From contig JAMDCU010000080.1 of the NCBI GenBank assembly GCA_023489485.1, positions 935 through 53,016 of the forward strand: 52,082 bases of DNA, given 5' to 3'. The stretch's first letter is position 1. Each line of letters begins with the position of its first letter. This stretch comes from Chloroflexota bacterium. GTDB lineage: Bacteria; Chloroflexota; Anaerolineae; UBA4142. Below the pieces are notes generated by a model, which saw nothing but the letters and a program-made list of their open reading frames with translations, made no database searches and was not told the DNA's origin. Positions 1 to 10,256 of this stretch are shown piece by piece. Position numbers and translations under genes: made by a program.

Positions 1-5
1 TCCAC

Positions 6-122
6 GTGCTGTTGATTCAGCGCGCGACCGAGCTCCGGCACCACAGTGGCCAAATGGCCCTGCCGGGGGGCGGGTACGAGCCTGCGGACCGCACCCTGTG
101 GCAGACGGCGGTGCGGGAGGCG
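6..122 (+). pseudogene. Nudix hydrolase N-terminal fragment
   Basis: Residues 1-39 of the chimeric frame ([19 protein letters not shown]...AVREA) match the start of the Nudix fold, where HSGQ-x-x-FPGG-x-x-D leads into the REx2EExGU box. The frame leaves Nudix sequence exactly after REA, before the EE that would complete the catalytic box, so no enzyme activity is possible. The fragment is followed without any stop by PilM-like sequence. Confidence 0.6.
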
Positions 123-1778
123 GGGGGCGTGGCGGTGGTGGACATCGGGGGGCAGTCGACGAACGTGGCGTTCTACGACGGGGACTCGATGCTGTGCGCG
201 GTGGGGCTGCCGATATCGGGGGACCACTTCACGCGGGGTTTGGGGGAGTTGAAGGCGCGGTCGTTCGAAGAGGCGGAGAGATTGAAGTTCGCGCACGGGT
301 GCGCGCTGCTGGGGCTGACGGCGGACCACATCGTGATCGAGTCCCTGGACCGCCTCTCCCGCCATGCCGACTGGCACCAGGGCTTTCTTCTCGATGAGAT
401 GAAGGAGTGGGGACTCACAGTTGTCTTCTGGAAAGATTACAACTCCCGAGTCGAACGGGCCGTGATGGGTGCCATCGCGCAAGATGGTATGGAGCAGTCT
501 CTCCAACGCATGAAGGAAGGCAACCTCTACAAGGCGAGAGATGGCCGCGTCACCGCACGCACCCCGGCCTTCGGGTATTCTATCGTGGACGGGAACGGAA
601 AAGCCTCCGCAGACGCCAGGAAGGACACCCATTACGCTCTTTGCTCGGAGGAAGCTAAGGTCGTCGAAATGATCTACCGCAAGATCGCGATCGAGGGGGC
701 GTCATTGCGCCAGCTCGCAGTCTGGCTCGATGACTACGGCCGGCCGCCTAAGCAGTCTCCCCGCTGGAATACTCGCACGCTGCTTCTGATGTTGCGGAAT
801 CCTCTGTACAAGGGCGAGTTCTACGCGCATCGCTACACGTACATGAAGGAGCCGGCAGTTCGACAAAGGCCCGGTCGAGAGACCAAGTTCACGACGCGGA
901 AAGTGGAGCGACCCCGCGACGAGTGGATTGCTGTCCCAGTTCCTCCCATCGTCTCCCCCGAGCTCTGGGAGAAGGCCAACCGCGTCCTTGACCGAAACGC
1001 CATCATGTCGAGGCGCCATGCCAGCGCCCCCTATCTCCTGACCGGCCTTGTCAAATGTGCAGGATGCGGTTACTCCTATGTCGGGAAAATGAAGAAGCGT
1101 CGCAAGGGAGGCAAAGAATATCTGCTCCGCTCTTATCGTTGCAACGGTTCGAATGGGTTACATGGAGTCTTCCGGGATGTGAGTTGTACGGAGAGCCAGA
1201 TCTCCTGCACGCGGCTGGACACTGCCGTCTGGAAGGCGGTCTCGAATGCGCTTCTCCATCCCGAGCTTCTCATTGAGGCACTCGAGCACGGTTACCAGAG
1301 TGGACCCAATGCGGAGATCCTGGCCCAGATTCAGTTGCTGGAAGGACAGCTTGCGGACTTGGACGCGGAGGATGGGGACCTGTATCGAGCCTACAGAGCC
1401 AAGGCTTTCAATGAGCAAGAGTTCGCGACCAAGCGGCAGGAGCTAAAAGAACGTCGAGAGAAGATCAAGCTTGAACTCGGAGCACTGAAGAACCGGGTCA
1501 TGTCCCAAGAGGAGCTGGAACTGAACAAAGAAAAGATCCTCGCCCAATCGCAGTTGCTGAAGGAGCAGGAGCTTACTCCGGAGCCGCTTTTCGAGGTAAA
1601 GCAGACGATCCTGAAGTTGGTCGTGGATCAGATCAAACTGAACGTGGATGAGGGCTGGTTCGAAATCGAGGGGCTTGTGCCGGGTCACTATTTCCTGGAG
1701 GGAACCGAGTCCATTGCGCCAATCCCTGTGGACAGGGATTGGCCGCGGCCACGAGCATCAAATTGGCCGGGAAGGTGA
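6..1778 (+). CDS. chimeric ORF: Nudix piece + PilM/FtsA piece + truncated large serine recombinase
   Basis: This 590-aa open frame is a fusion of three unrelated parts. Residues 1-39 look like a Nudix hydrolase N-terminus, 40-103 like PilM/FtsA, and from about 104 onward it is a large serine recombinase. The recombinase part starts inside the resolvase domain ([10 protein letters not shown]), so the catalytic YxRxS serine region is missing. It keeps the recombinase domain (about 170-340), a zinc ribbon (CAGCGYSY ... C ... C, about 350-400) and the C-terminal coiled coil (about 430-520). The last residues ([19 protein letters not shown]) read antisense through a comM fragment. It cannot be a working recombinase as it stands. 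The window begins inside it, so the true 5' end is unknown. Confidence 0.75.
   Translation: MLLIQRATELRHHSGQMALPGGGYEPADRTLWQTAVREAGGVAVVDIGGQSTNVAFYDGDSMLCAVGLPISGDHFTRGLGELKARSFEEAERLKFAHGCALLGLTADHIVIESLDRLSRHADWHQGFLLDEMKEWGLTVVFWKDYNSRVERAVMGAIAQDGMEQSLQRMKEGNLYKARDGRVTARTPAFGYSIVDGNGKASADARKDTHYALCSEEAKVVEMIYRKIAIEGASLRQLAVWLDDYGRPPKQSPRWNTRTLLLMLRNPLYKGEFYAHRYTYMKEPAVRQRPGRETKFTTRKVERPRDEWIAVPVPPIVSPELWEKANRVLDRNAIMSRRHASAPYLLTGLVKCAGCGYSYVGKMKKRRKGGKEYLLRSYRCNGSNGLHGVFRDVSCTESQISCTRLDTAVWKAVSNALLHPELLIEALEHGYQSGPNAEILAQIQLLEGQLADLDAEDGDLYRAYRAKAFNEQEFATKRQELKERREKIKLELGALKNRVMSQEELELNKEKILAQSQLLKEQELTPEPLFEVKQTILKLVVDQIKLNVDEGWFEIEGLVPGHYFLEGTESIAPIPVDRDWPRPRASNWPGR
123..314 (+). pseudogene. 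PilM/FtsA-like actin-fold fragment
   Basis: Residues 40-103 ([18 protein letters not shown] ... SGDHFTRGL ... [15 protein letters not shown]) resemble the phosphate-1 motif and following helices of PilM/FtsA-type actin-like proteins (VDIG-x-x-TTN, GGDxFT, AExxK). Only about 65 residues of a roughly 350-residue family remain, sandwiched between Nudix and recombinase sequence. I infer a recombination relic; an assembly chimera is the alternative. Confidence 0.55.
1719..1742. repeat. perfect 11-bp inverted repeat at recombinase/comM junction
   Basis: CCAATCCCTGT, a 2-bp spacer, then ACAGGGATTGG form a perfect fold-back exactly where serine-recombinase sequence gives way to comM-like sequence. 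The right arm is native comM sequence (also present near 25325). The left arm looks like an inverted copy, as made by template switching. Confidence 0.75.
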
Positions 1779-1824
1779 GCGTCCCCTGGGCTCGACTAAT
1801 GGTCACCACGCGATCTTCCAACAA
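1732..1824 (-). pseudogene. comM: comM (Mg-chelatase-like ATPase) internal fragment A
   Basis: The minus strand reads [31 protein letters not shown], the segment of ComM/YifB around the AAA+ motor before the cysteine-rich region. It is nearly identical to the matching part of the larger fragment at 24856-25416. Both fragments break upstream at the same codon (LLEDRVV), which marks a shared junction point. Only about 30 codons remain here. Confidence 0.8.
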
Positions 1825-2108
1825 CGTGCATTGGTCACAACCTCCATTGTGTAGACAAGGACATCATAGCAGCACTGGCCGATTTTGTACGAGCCTGGCA
1901 TTCAGAACAGCGAGTCGGATGGTCCTGCTCATCCAGAGTCGGGAAGACCTTGGGCCTCTGGAGGTCCATTTCATTTGAGCCGCTGGAACCAGACTTGAGG
2001 GGCACTGCCGACTGCCAAGCACGATCGCGGAATCTTTCTCACGCTGCTCGACGGTGGGCTTCGCACCTCCGAGCTGTGCGCTCTCACGCTCGACAACCTC
2101 AATTGTCA
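1825..2108 (+). pseudogene. tyrosine recombinase (integrase) remnant A
   Basis: From about 1830 one frame reads [22 protein letters not shown], resembling an integrase N-terminal core-binding helix. From 2002, in another frame, it reads RGIFLTLLDGGLRTSELCALTLDNLN, the classic start of the tyrosine-recombinase catalytic domain with its first arginine (GLRxSEL). The two parts are frameshifted and the rest of the domain is gone. The first part aligns with a similar stretch at 25417-25527, also beside a comM fragment. Confidence 0.6.
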
Positions 2109-2122
2109 GTCACACAGCCGGC

Positions 2123-3079
2123 TCAAGCTCCAACGCCTGCATTGTCCCGGGCTATCGCTGTGGTCGGTCCTTTCGCCGGCATTCCTTGGGCCGCTCGCGC
2201 TTCGGGCGTGAGCGCCTCGGCATACGTCTTGGGTTGAGCACGCGAGCCGAATCGCCTCGAGTAGACGCAGGTGAACTCCGCCCCGAATAGCAAGATCAGC
2301 GAGGCCAGGTTGATCCACACCAGGATCACAACCAGGGCTCCCGCCGCGCCGAACGCCAGGCCGGGATTTGTCAGGCGAATGATCACGCTAAGCACCACCT
2401 GGGCCACGATAAAGAGCAGTGCTGTCAAAGTCGCTCCAGGCCACACATCGCTCCAGGGGATCCGGACGTCTGGCAAGAACTTGAAGATGCAGGCAAACAG
2501 CAGGGTGACCAGGCCAAACGACAGGCCGAAGTCGGCCAGCTGCCAGACCGTCTCTCCGCCCGGTACGGCGCTGCCCAGAAGCGAGCCGACCGCGCTCACA
2601 CCAGCCGTGAGCAGCAGCGATGCCAGCAAAAGAACCCCGAGTCCGAGAGCCATGGCGAAGGACAAGGTGTTGTCCCGAATCAGATCCACAAGACGGTAGC
2701 CCGGTTTTGGAGCGACTTCCCACACCGAGTTGAGCGCGTCTCTGAGTTGGAAGAAAAAACCGGCCGCACCCAGAATGATGCCGGCAACGCCCACCACGAC
2801 GGCGATCACCCCTGCGCCCGGGTGACTGACGCTCGCGACCAACTCCTGAGTGAATTGTGCTGTGCTGCTCCCGACCACCCCACTGATCGAGCGGACAATG
2901 TTGCCTTCGGTCGCCGCCCGTCCATAGACCAGCCCGGCGATGGCAATGGCCATAATCAGCACCGGGGCAATGGCAAAGATCCCGAAATAGGCCAGCGCTG
3001 CTCCCAGGCGAATCGCTTTATGCTCATTCCATTTGGAAGAGGTATCGGCCAGCATGCTCCAGGCAAGTTTCAGATTCAT
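2123..3079 (-). CDS. YihY/BrkB-family inner-membrane protein
   Basis: 318 aa with about six hydrophobic segments in the YihY/virulence factor BrkB (UPF0761) pattern. It opens with a helix region containing WNEHKAIRLGAALAYFGIFAIAP, and contains the family-typical region FFQLRDALNSVWEV at about 110-125 and WPGATLTALLFIVAQ near 215. Its ATG overlaps the stop of the AI-2E gene (ATGA), so the two are translationally coupled and share the promoter element at 4604-4682. The molecular role of the family is not established; an envelope or transport function is likely. The C-terminus runs to the edge of the mobile-element debris, but the gene looks intact. Confidence 0.85.
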   Translation of the reverse strand: MNLKLAWSMLADTSSKWNEHKAIRLGAALAYFGIFAIAPVLIMAIAIAGLVYGRAATEGNIVRSISGVVGSSTAQFTQELVASVSHPGAGVIAVVVGVAGIILGAAGFFFQLRDALNSVWEVAPKPGYRLVDLIRDNTLSFAMALGLGVLLLASLLLTAGVSAVGSLLGSAVPGGETVWQLADFGLSFGLVTLLFACIFKFLPDVRIPWSDVWPGATLTALLFIVAQVVLSVIIRLTNPGLAFGAAGALVVILVWINLASLILLFGAEFTCVYSRRFGSRAQPKTYAEALTPEARAAQGMPAKGPTTAIARDNAGVGA

Positions 3080-4500
3080 GCCGGTTGTCCTGGCGCCTTT
3101 TCGTTTTCACGCTGTGTCGCCGCTTCGGCTTTGGCCTCCTCGACCATCTCGCCGGCTTGATTGATGGCCTGGTCTACCTTGGCCAGCAGCGCCGTGTGCG
3201 CCTCGGCCGTGTCCGTGCCCGCCGTCTGTGCGGCCTCGGTGAGGGTCTGGTTGGCTTTGCTCAACAAGTGGTCCACCTGAGCGTCCACATCGTCGCGGTC
3301 CCCCTTGGAAAGGCTAATGCGGCCATGTCCGGTTCGCAACCGCTGCGACCCTTCGGCGCGTAATCGTCGAATTCTCGCGCGCATCGTCGACATGATGTTT
3401 GCCGAGCCTTCGTCGGGCTCTTCGGCGCCGCCAACGCCCGCGTGCACGATCAGATGATCCATCAGGACCTGGACGATCGCTGCCAGGGGGATGGCCAGAA
3501 ATGCCCCGGCGATTCCGAGCAGGCTGGTAAATGCGAAGACGGCCAGGATGACCGTGATCGGGCTCACGCCGACCGAGCGCCCCATCAACCGCGGCACCAG
3601 AATATGGTTCTCGCTCATCTGAATCACGACCGTATATACCACGACCAGTAAGGTCGCGTGCGGGGAGATTGACAGAGCAACGAGGACGGCCGGAATCGCG
3701 CCAAGGGTCGGACCGACCATCGGCACAAACTCGACCAGCCCCGCCAACGCTCCGAGCGCCAGGGGATAGGGCAGGCCAATCACCAGGTAACCCAGGCTGG
3801 ACAGCACCCCGATCGACGTCATCAGGAGGAGTTCGCCGCGCACATAGCCGCCCAGGCGGCTCTCGATCTCACGCCAGATGGCCAGCAGTTCCGGACGCCG
3901 GGCGGCGGGGGCCAGCGACAGCCAGAATCGCTCCAACCGCGACTGGTCGAGGGTCAGGTAAACACTTAGGACGACGACGCTGAGTACTTGGGCCAGCAAT
4001 GAGAGCGCGCCCATCCCGATGCCCAGCGCCCCGCTCAGAACCACTCCACTTGCTGCCTGCAACTGAATGGCTAACTGGGCCTCGGTCGGCAGCTGCTGTG
4101 GCAGGGTGCGAATCGCCTCGTTGGGGTTGTTCTCCAGCGAGGCAACGAGGCTGGCGTACATCTGTGGCAGGCCGCGGATGAGTGCCCCGCCCTGGTCGAT
4201 CAGCGCCGGGATCACCAGCACGAACAGCCCGGCGAGCACGCCCAAGATGCCCAAGTAGATAATCAGCAGGGCGGGGGCTTTGGGTATTCCCCGGCGCTGC
4301 AAAGCAAACACGATCGGCCGGAGCGTGGCGACCACCACCAAGGCCACCAGCACCAGAATCAGAACATCTATCAAACGCAGAACGAGCAGCACGGCGCCGA
4401 ACACCCCCAGCAGTGTGAGTCCCGCGAGGGCTATCTGCGACGGCCTGATCTTGAGTTCCACCGTTGGTACAGGCGGAGCAGAGTCAAAGGGGTTGTGCAT
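3076..4500 (-). CDS. AI-2E family transporter (PF01594-type permease)
   Basis: 474 aa. After a short cytoplasmic N-terminus come clustered transmembrane helices, with the family signature region YLVIGLPYPLALGALAGLVEFVPMVGPTLGAIPA at about 255-290, and a last helix block GIAGAFLAIPLAAIVQVLMDHL. The C-terminal 120 residues form a charged, helix-rich cytoplasmic tail, which is longer than in many relatives. I chose ATG 4500 (MHNPFDSAP) over the longer ORF start because AGGGAGGA lies just upstream. First gene of a two-gene operon with YihY. Members include Na+/H+ antiporters and the TqsA exporter, so the substrate is unknown. Confidence 0.88.
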   Translation of the reverse strand: MHNPFDSAPPVPTVELKIRPSQIALAGLTLLGVFGAVLLVLRLIDVLILVLVALVVVATLRPIVFALQRRGIPKAPALLIIYLGILGVLAGLFVLVIPALIDQGGALIRGLPQMYASLVASLENNPNEAIRTLPQQLPTEAQLAIQLQAASGVVLSGALGIGMGALSLLAQVLSVVVLSVYLTLDQSRLERFWLSLAPAARRPELLAIWREIESRLGGYVRGELLLMTSIGVLSSLGYLVIGLPYPLALGALAGLVEFVPMVGPTLGAIPAVLVALSISPHATLLVVVYTVVIQMSENHILVPRLMGRSVGVSPITVILAVFAFTSLLGIAGAFLAIPLAAIVQVLMDHLIVHAGVGGAEEPDEGSANIMSTMRARIRRLRAEGSQRLRTGHGRISLSKGDRDDVDAQVDHLLSKANQTLTEAAQTAGTDTAEAHTALLAKVDQAINQAGEMVEEAKAEAATQRENEKAPGQPA

Positions 4501-4603
4501 GCTTCCTCCCTGGCCCCTTACGCGGCCATCTCCCGTCACCACCACAAGGTGTTGGCCGCCCTTCTTTTGGGAGCAGTTGATCTCCCGTTAACTATCTACA
4601 TTC

Positions 4604-4682
4604 AAAATACAGCTCTTTGACCGAAAAAGGAATCATTTGGATTCGTTGGTTTTTGTCGTAAAGCACGCGCACGCGTTGTCGT
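4604..4682 (-). promoter_or_regulatory. ACGAC-box promoter element 1 (AI-2E/yihY)
   Basis: Read on the minus strand: ACGAC, then ACGAC 23 bp later (start to start), TGATTCC 24 bp after that, and TATTTT (-10-like) 26 bp further. The upstream inverted GTCGT half present in the other elements is missing here. The -10 lies about 105 bp before the AI-2E start codon. Confidence 0.8.
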
Positions 4683-5005
4683 ATTCTGAAGGTGAGATCG
4701 TTTTCAAGGTCTTTTGTTGCAGCTCTCCCCGCAGCAGGAGTAGATAGGAAAACTAACCCAAGAGCGAGTCTGACAGAGAAGCATCCGCAAGACCCCCTTG
4801 CTGGCGCCTGGCCGAATTGGTCGGTGCCGCATCCGCAGCTCGTCTGTATCGCCCTAATCAAGATCCACGGAAAAAGAATCCTTGCCTTTCGGCAACTGGG
4901 CTTCATAATGTGCATATTGAATTCTAACCGGTTGGGTGCGCGACTACCCACGACCATTAGGTTGCGCTGAGAGGCACCCCCAAGAGCCCAAGATATGCGT
5001 TGCCC
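4683..5005. other. non-coding stretch, nothing recognised
   Basis: No supported gene is seen on either strand. The short ORFs here (4592-4957 minus, 4692-4970 plus) lack ribosome-binding sites and recognisable protein character. Confidence 0.5.
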
Positions 5006-5057
5006 GTTGTGGGCTTGTAACCCGATCGTGCTAGGTTCGAGCCCTAGCCCCGCTACC
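5006..5057 (+). tRNA. 3' half of a tRNA-Thr(TGT)-like gene, 5' half absent
   Basis: An anticodon arm with loop CTTGTAA is followed by a 5-nt variable loop, a perfect T-arm (CTAGG-TTCGAGC-CCTAG) and a 3' acceptor strand CCCCGCT + A. No matching AGCGGGG acceptor strand or D-arm is found upstream. This is therefore a partial tRNA, the usual footprint of site-specific integration into a tRNA 3' end (an att site). Confidence 0.6.
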
Positions 5058-5067
5058 TTTGAATGAA

Positions 5068-5111
5068 AAAGACCGCGAAATCACTCGGACATGAGTAATC
5101 TGGCGGTCTTT
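5068..5111 (+). terminator. hairpin with T-rich tail
   Basis: AAAGACCGC pairs with GCGGTCTTT across a 26-nt loop, followed by CTTTG on the plus strand. It lies just after the tRNA fragment, so it may have ended that transcript. Confidence 0.5.
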
Positions 5112-5407
5112 CTTTGATCTCAACTTTTTATTCTTCTCGAGTTGACGGTCAGTCATGACGTCAATACGACCCGCACCTAGACCCCACTGGTCATTGGCTC
5201 GACTGTCACTCGCATGATCAGTCATCGGGCCCCTCAGGAAGTCAAATCTGATTCAGCGATATTGACCAGAAGCTCTCTCATATTCCCATTTCGGGCACTC
5301 GCTATCGAGAGCAACAGACAGCCTTGCGAAGGTTGCGCCCCACGAACCGCGCGCCTCGAGGACCCAGCGCAAGGTTTTGTCTGGGCCATGAGGACTGACC
5401 AATCTGT
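5112..5407. other. intergenic region downstream of groEL
   Basis: I see no gene here. It separates the tRNA remnant and hairpin from the convergent end of groEL; no clear intrinsic terminator for groEL was found. Confidence 0.45.
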
Positions 5408-7389
<1,982 letters not shown>

Positions 7390-7454
7390 GGCACATTCCT
7401 CCTTAATGGAATTGAACGGGCTCCGGTGAGACGATCCTTCCCGAAGGCCAATGC

Positions 7455-7543
7455 AGCATACCACCTTCGATCCGCAAAAAGAATCACTTGGACTCGGTCC
7501 TTTTTGTCGTAAAAGCAATGACTGCTCTGTCGTGGTTGACGAC
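7455..7543 (-). promoter_or_regulatory. ACGAC-box promoter element 2 (groESL)
   Basis: Minus strand: GTCGT-N5-ACGAC, ACGAC +23, TGATTCT +24, TATGCT (-10) +26. All spacings equal those of the other five elements. The -10 is about 66 bp before the groES start. No CIRCE (TTAGCACTC-N9-GAGTGCTAA) was seen. Confidence 0.88.
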
Positions 7544-7689
7544 ACGGCGATCAAGCGGGCAGCCTTGGGGCATCCCCAACGAAAAAGCCTCGGGTGGTTG
7601 TGACCGTATGGCGATCCGGAGTTGCGTGCCGCACAGGTGCGGCGCGTTGCCGATTTTCTAGCTGCGGGCGGCTGGATTGTGAATACGGT

Positions 7690-8103
7690 CCGGGCAGGTC
7701 AACAGCCCCGCGGGGCTGGTTCAGGAAATCGCCGGTTGGGGCTTGGGCTGGCTGGTCGGCATTTTCGTGGGTCAGACGGCCGCGTATGCCATGGGCGGAA
7801 AAAGCTTGCCGGCGGCTACCTTTCGGGCGCTGGCCTTCGCACAGTGCACGTCCATCGTGTTGGTCTTGACTGATTCCAACGCTCGGTCCAACCGCTAGGG
7901 CGCTGGCCCTCGTGCTTTGCTTTGTTAGCTCGTGGATAGCTTTTCGAGCATCACTCCACTTGAGCGGCTGGCGTTTGATCTGGGTGCCATTTATCAGCGC
8001 CGTCGTTCTGTTGATCAGCACGCTTATCGTGGTTCTCTGGGTCACTGGAACCGGAGTTACTTTGTCGGGCTTGCTCCTGCGATTAGGTTTGAGCCTGCGG
8101 TGA
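7690..8103 (+). pseudogene. Yip1-family membrane protein remnant
   Basis: One frame reads GLVQEIAGWGLGWLVGIFVGQTAAYAMGGKSLPAATFRALAFAQ and ends at a TAG near 7890. A second frame from 7912 continues ALVLCFVSSWIAFRASLHLSGWRLIWVPFISAVVLLISTLIVVL. Together these resemble the conserved core of Yip1-type membrane proteins (GG..SFG.LLR.LG.AQAP ... A.REAL..STGRA). A frameshift plus stop separates the halves, so I call it a decayed gene. Confidence 0.45.
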
Positions 8104-8126
8104 TGCGTGACCCGCGAAAACTGACA

Positions 8127-8157
8127 ACGGGCTGGGAGTTCTTCCCAACCCGTTTTT
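8127..8157 (+). terminator. intrinsic terminator
   Basis: ACGGG-C-TGGGA, a 5-nt loop, TCCCA-A-CCCGT, then TTTTTC. One internal C-A mismatch interrupts the stem. It stands between the Yip1 remnant and the convergent cupin gene. Confidence 0.75.
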
Positions 8158-8189
8158 CTGTAGCTCTGTGGGATTCTTTGCTTGCGTTT

Positions 8190-8543
8190 CTAACCCAGCA
8201 TCCCGCCCACCCGGTCCGACTCATTGCCAGGGGCGCCGTGCAAAATCCCGAGAAAGACCAACTCTTGACCGAGAGCATGGATCACATGGTTCTCCATCGG
8301 ATTAAAGATGAGCAAAGAGTTCGGGCCCAGAGTTTGCTCCTTGCCGTCGCCGCCGGCGAAGGTTCCGCTCCCCTTCAGCACGATAACATAAAAGGGTGAG
8401 TTGGAAGTGTTGTGTTCCTTGATCGTTTGGCCGGGGTGGAGCGTAAAGCGTAGCACTCTCCCGTCCTTGTCCACGAAGAGTGGCTGTGCGTGCGCCTCTT
8501 TCGCGTCGAACTCGAGCCCCTGAAGCAGTTGCATGGTTCTCAT
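8190..8543 (-). CDS. small cupin-domain protein
   Basis: 117 aa, a single cupin barrel. The metal-site motif begins HPGQTIKEHNTSNSPFYVIVLKGSGTF (about 37-63) and the second half ends NPMENHVIHAL (about 80-90). Histidines at both places suit a metal centre, but the first motif has E-x-x-N rather than the classic HxH. Ligand or enzyme function cannot be told. An AGAGGAAT ribosome site precedes ATG 8543. Transcribed alone, away from the beta-flower gene group. Confidence 0.8.
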   Translation of the reverse strand: MRTMQLLQGLEFDAKEAHAQPLFVDKDGRVLRFTLHPGQTIKEHNTSNSPFYVIVLKGSGTFAGGDGKEQTLGPNSLLIFNPMENHVIHALGQELVFLGILHGAPGNESDRVGGMLG

Positions 8544-8596
8544 TCATTCCTCTTTCAAATCAAGGTGGGTGGCGCGCGTGTTTTTTGCGCCGGCCC

Positions 8597-8893
8597 TTAA
8601 TGCCGGCCGGTGTCACGGCGTTTCAGCTCATCGTCAATTCGGTCGACCACGTGTAGCATTCCCAAGCGTATGGTGCGCAGAGAGCGGGTGCCAATGGTCA
8701 CTACCTGGCTGGTCGGATAGATGCGCGCTGCCCACCCCTCAAAAGAGCGACCCACGCCCCTGCCATGGTCATCTTCAGATTCACGTTTTGGCATGCTGAT
8801 TCGGTATGATCTTCCGTCTATCGCTTTTGGCTTGCCTTCAGCTATCCGCAACCGTTGGGCGAACCAATCGGCGACCGCTTGTTTGATAGTCAT
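8597..8893 (-). CDS. hypothetical protein
   Basis: 98 aa from the internal ATG (MTIKQAVADWFAQRLRIAEGKPKAIDG...). The C-terminal half (SQVVTIGTRSLRTIRLGMLHVVDRIDDELKRR) looks protein-like with amphipathic helices. I do not recognise the family. It overlaps the end of the upstream beta-flower ORF by about 55 bp, so either this start or that stop may be wrong. Confidence 0.4.
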   Translation of the reverse strand: MTIKQAVADWFAQRLRIAEGKPKAIDGRSYRISMPKRESEDDHGRGVGRSFEGWAARIYPTSQVVTIGTRSLRTIRLGMLHVVDRIDDELKRRDTGRH

Positions 8894-9248
8894 CCTCCAC
8901 GTCTCTGGCGGCTGGCCCAGGGCTTTGGTCGCGCGATTTCTCGAGACTGGGCACATCTATCGCTCCAACGGGCAAGACCACGCGCGCCACAAGGGCCGGA
9001 TTTGCTGGAAACGGAGGATAGGTAAGCCGTGAAGGAGCTCCGGGGTGCGAGCGATGGGGTCTGTCTGCAAAATAGTAGAACCGGTTCGCACCGACGATGG
9101 TCCCCAAATAATCGCCCTCCTCAGTGGCCACCTCATGATGACCCCAAGGCAGCCACCCGATCCAGTTGCAACGTTTATCAAAAACATGTTGCCACTGTCG
9201 GAAGGCAATCCACTCGCCGGTTGAGTTGAACAGGTATTGGAAATCCAT
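8838..9248 (-). CDS. 4-fold beta flower-type protein
   Basis: 136 aa. The repeating pattern LFNSTGEWIAF / HVFDKRCNWIGWLPWGHHEVA / GDYLGTIVGANRFYYF matches the four short beta-blade repeats of '4-fold beta flower' proteins, where each repeat has G-x-x-(I/L)-(A/G)-(F/W). The last 35 residues after GAIDVPSLE are of low complexity and may be read-through after decay. It starts directly at the broken end of the cytochrome c remnant. Function of the family is unknown. Confidence 0.6.
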   Translation of the reverse strand: MDFQYLFNSTGEWIAFRQWQHVFDKRCNWIGWLPWGHHEVATEEGDYLGTIVGANRFYYFADRPHRSHPGAPSRLTYPPFPANPALVARVVLPVGAIDVPSLEKSRDQSPGPAARDVEDDYQTSGRRLVRPTVADS

Positions 9249-9530
9249 TGGTCACATCCATGGGATTCAGGGGCGGAACAGTCCCGTCCGAAGAGCCCGG
9301 ATTCGCCACTCCCCCTTTGCCCTGGTCGCCGTAGCACGGAACACAATTCACAACAACCTGTGCGCCGTTCTTCGAATCGCCTTTCAGCTCCAGTGCTGGG
9401 CCAGGCCCGCCAGGATTAGAGGGCCGTGCGCTCTCGGCCGCCTCATTACCTGCCGCATCCGTAGACACGGCTGGCGCAAAAGCCGGTGCAACAGACCCAT
9501 GACCACGATTGCGATGTATCGGCTTTGCAT
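9249..9530 (-). pseudogene. cytochrome c remnant with lost haem histidine
   Basis: The minus strand starts MQSRYIAIVVMGLL, a signal peptide, with GGAGAAA before the ATG. A frameshift follows, then another frame gives AFAPAVSTDAAGNEAAESARPSNPGGPGP and the class-I cytochrome segment NCVPCYGDQGKGGVANPGSSDGTVPPLNP. The haem motif is CxxCY instead of CxxCH, so the axial histidine is gone. The gene stops being cytochrome-like after NPMD, before the distal methionine. All three lesions point to a pseudogene. Confidence 0.7.
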
Positions 9531-9745
9531 CTTTTTCTCCAAAACGAGGTTGGGAGTATGTCGTGGGTTTCGCTCGGCTCGGAATTTCCGAGTACTGAAC
9601 AAATGTGCCGTATCTGCGACGGGCTCAACCATTCGAGCTGGTTCACGGCGGATTCCGCGAGGTTGCCGGTATCCCGGTAGAGAATCGGTTTGGCCATCGC
9701 AGCCTTTTCCCCGACTCAACTCCTGACCAGGCCCGGCGAAGGGGT

Positions 9746-9772
9746 GGGAGACCGATCTCATGTCGGTCTCCC
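9746..9772. terminator. hairpin downstream of GlsB copy 1
   Basis: GGGAGACCGA and TCGGTCTCCC form a perfect 10-bp stem with a 7-nt loop. No T-run follows in the minus direction. The equivalent hairpin after copy 2 (18802-18826) has compensating base changes. Confidence 0.55.
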
Positions 9773-9790
9773 GGAAGCACACGGCCATCG

Positions 9791-10054
9791 CTAGGCCCGG
9801 CGAGGGTGCAAAAACATCCGGCTCAGCCCAATCAAAATCATCGCCCCGATGAACGCCACAACGATGCTCAGCACGTTGATCCCGTTGACCGCATCTGACA
9901 CTCCGAATAAAGCCCCGGCGAGATAGCCGCCTACCAGTCCCCCGATGATCCCCAGAACGATGTCACCGACGAGACCATAGCCGCCCCCCCGCATCACCTG
10001 ACTGGCGAGCCAGCCGGCAATGAGTCCTACGACAATCCAAGATAAGATTCCCAT
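9791..10054 (-). CDS. GlsB/YeaQ/YmgE-family stress membrane protein, copy 1
   Basis: 87 aa with three transmembrane helices and glycine-rich packing (MGILSWIVVGLIAGWLASQV ... VLGIIGGLVGGYLAGALF ... VLSIVVAFIGAMILIGL). This is the transglycosylase-associated small-membrane-protein family, linked by name to general stress. AAGGAG precedes ATG 10054, so the longer ORF starts are rejected. It is led by ACGAC-box element 3. It differs from copy 2 (18846-19109) at one residue seen, I versus V. Confidence 0.9.
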   Translation of the reverse strand: MGILSWIVVGLIAGWLASQVMRGGGYGLVGDIVLGIIGGLVGGYLAGALFGVSDAVNGINVLSIVVAFIGAMILIGLSRMFLHPRRA

Positions 10055-10164
10055 CTGTCTACTCCTTCGGTCGAACGAATTACCAGCCCATGGACTGGCG
10101 CAGATCCCAACATCCGTCAAGTGCACAGTCCCGATCTTCTCAGATCTGCTGCGGATGTGAACAC

Positions 10165-10253
10165 AGCATACGGCGCATTGGGGACGAAAGGAACCACTGG
10201 GACTCGTTTGTTTTTGTCGTAAAGGGATGATACGCGCTGTCGTGAAATACGAC
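10165..10253 (-). promoter_or_regulatory. ACGAC-box promoter element 3 (GlsB copy 1)
   Basis: Minus strand: GTCGT-N5-ACGAC, ACGAC +23, TGGTTCC +24, TATGCT +26. It is identical in all boxes to element 5, being part of the same duplication. The -10 is about 110 bp from the start codon. Confidence 0.88.
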
Positions 10254-10256
10254 AGG

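Noticed and set aside
4592-4957. 121-aa minus ORF upstream of AI-2E
   Set aside because: It overlaps promoter element 1, has no ribosome site and no domain.
7455-7543. CIRCE/HrcA operator before groES
   Set aside because: No TTAGCACTC-N9-GAGTGCTAA inverted repeat is seen; the ACGAC-box element occupies the site instead.
7551-8045. 164-aa minus ORF
   Set aside because: It is antisense to the Yip1-like remnant and overlaps the element-2 dyad; no supporting features.
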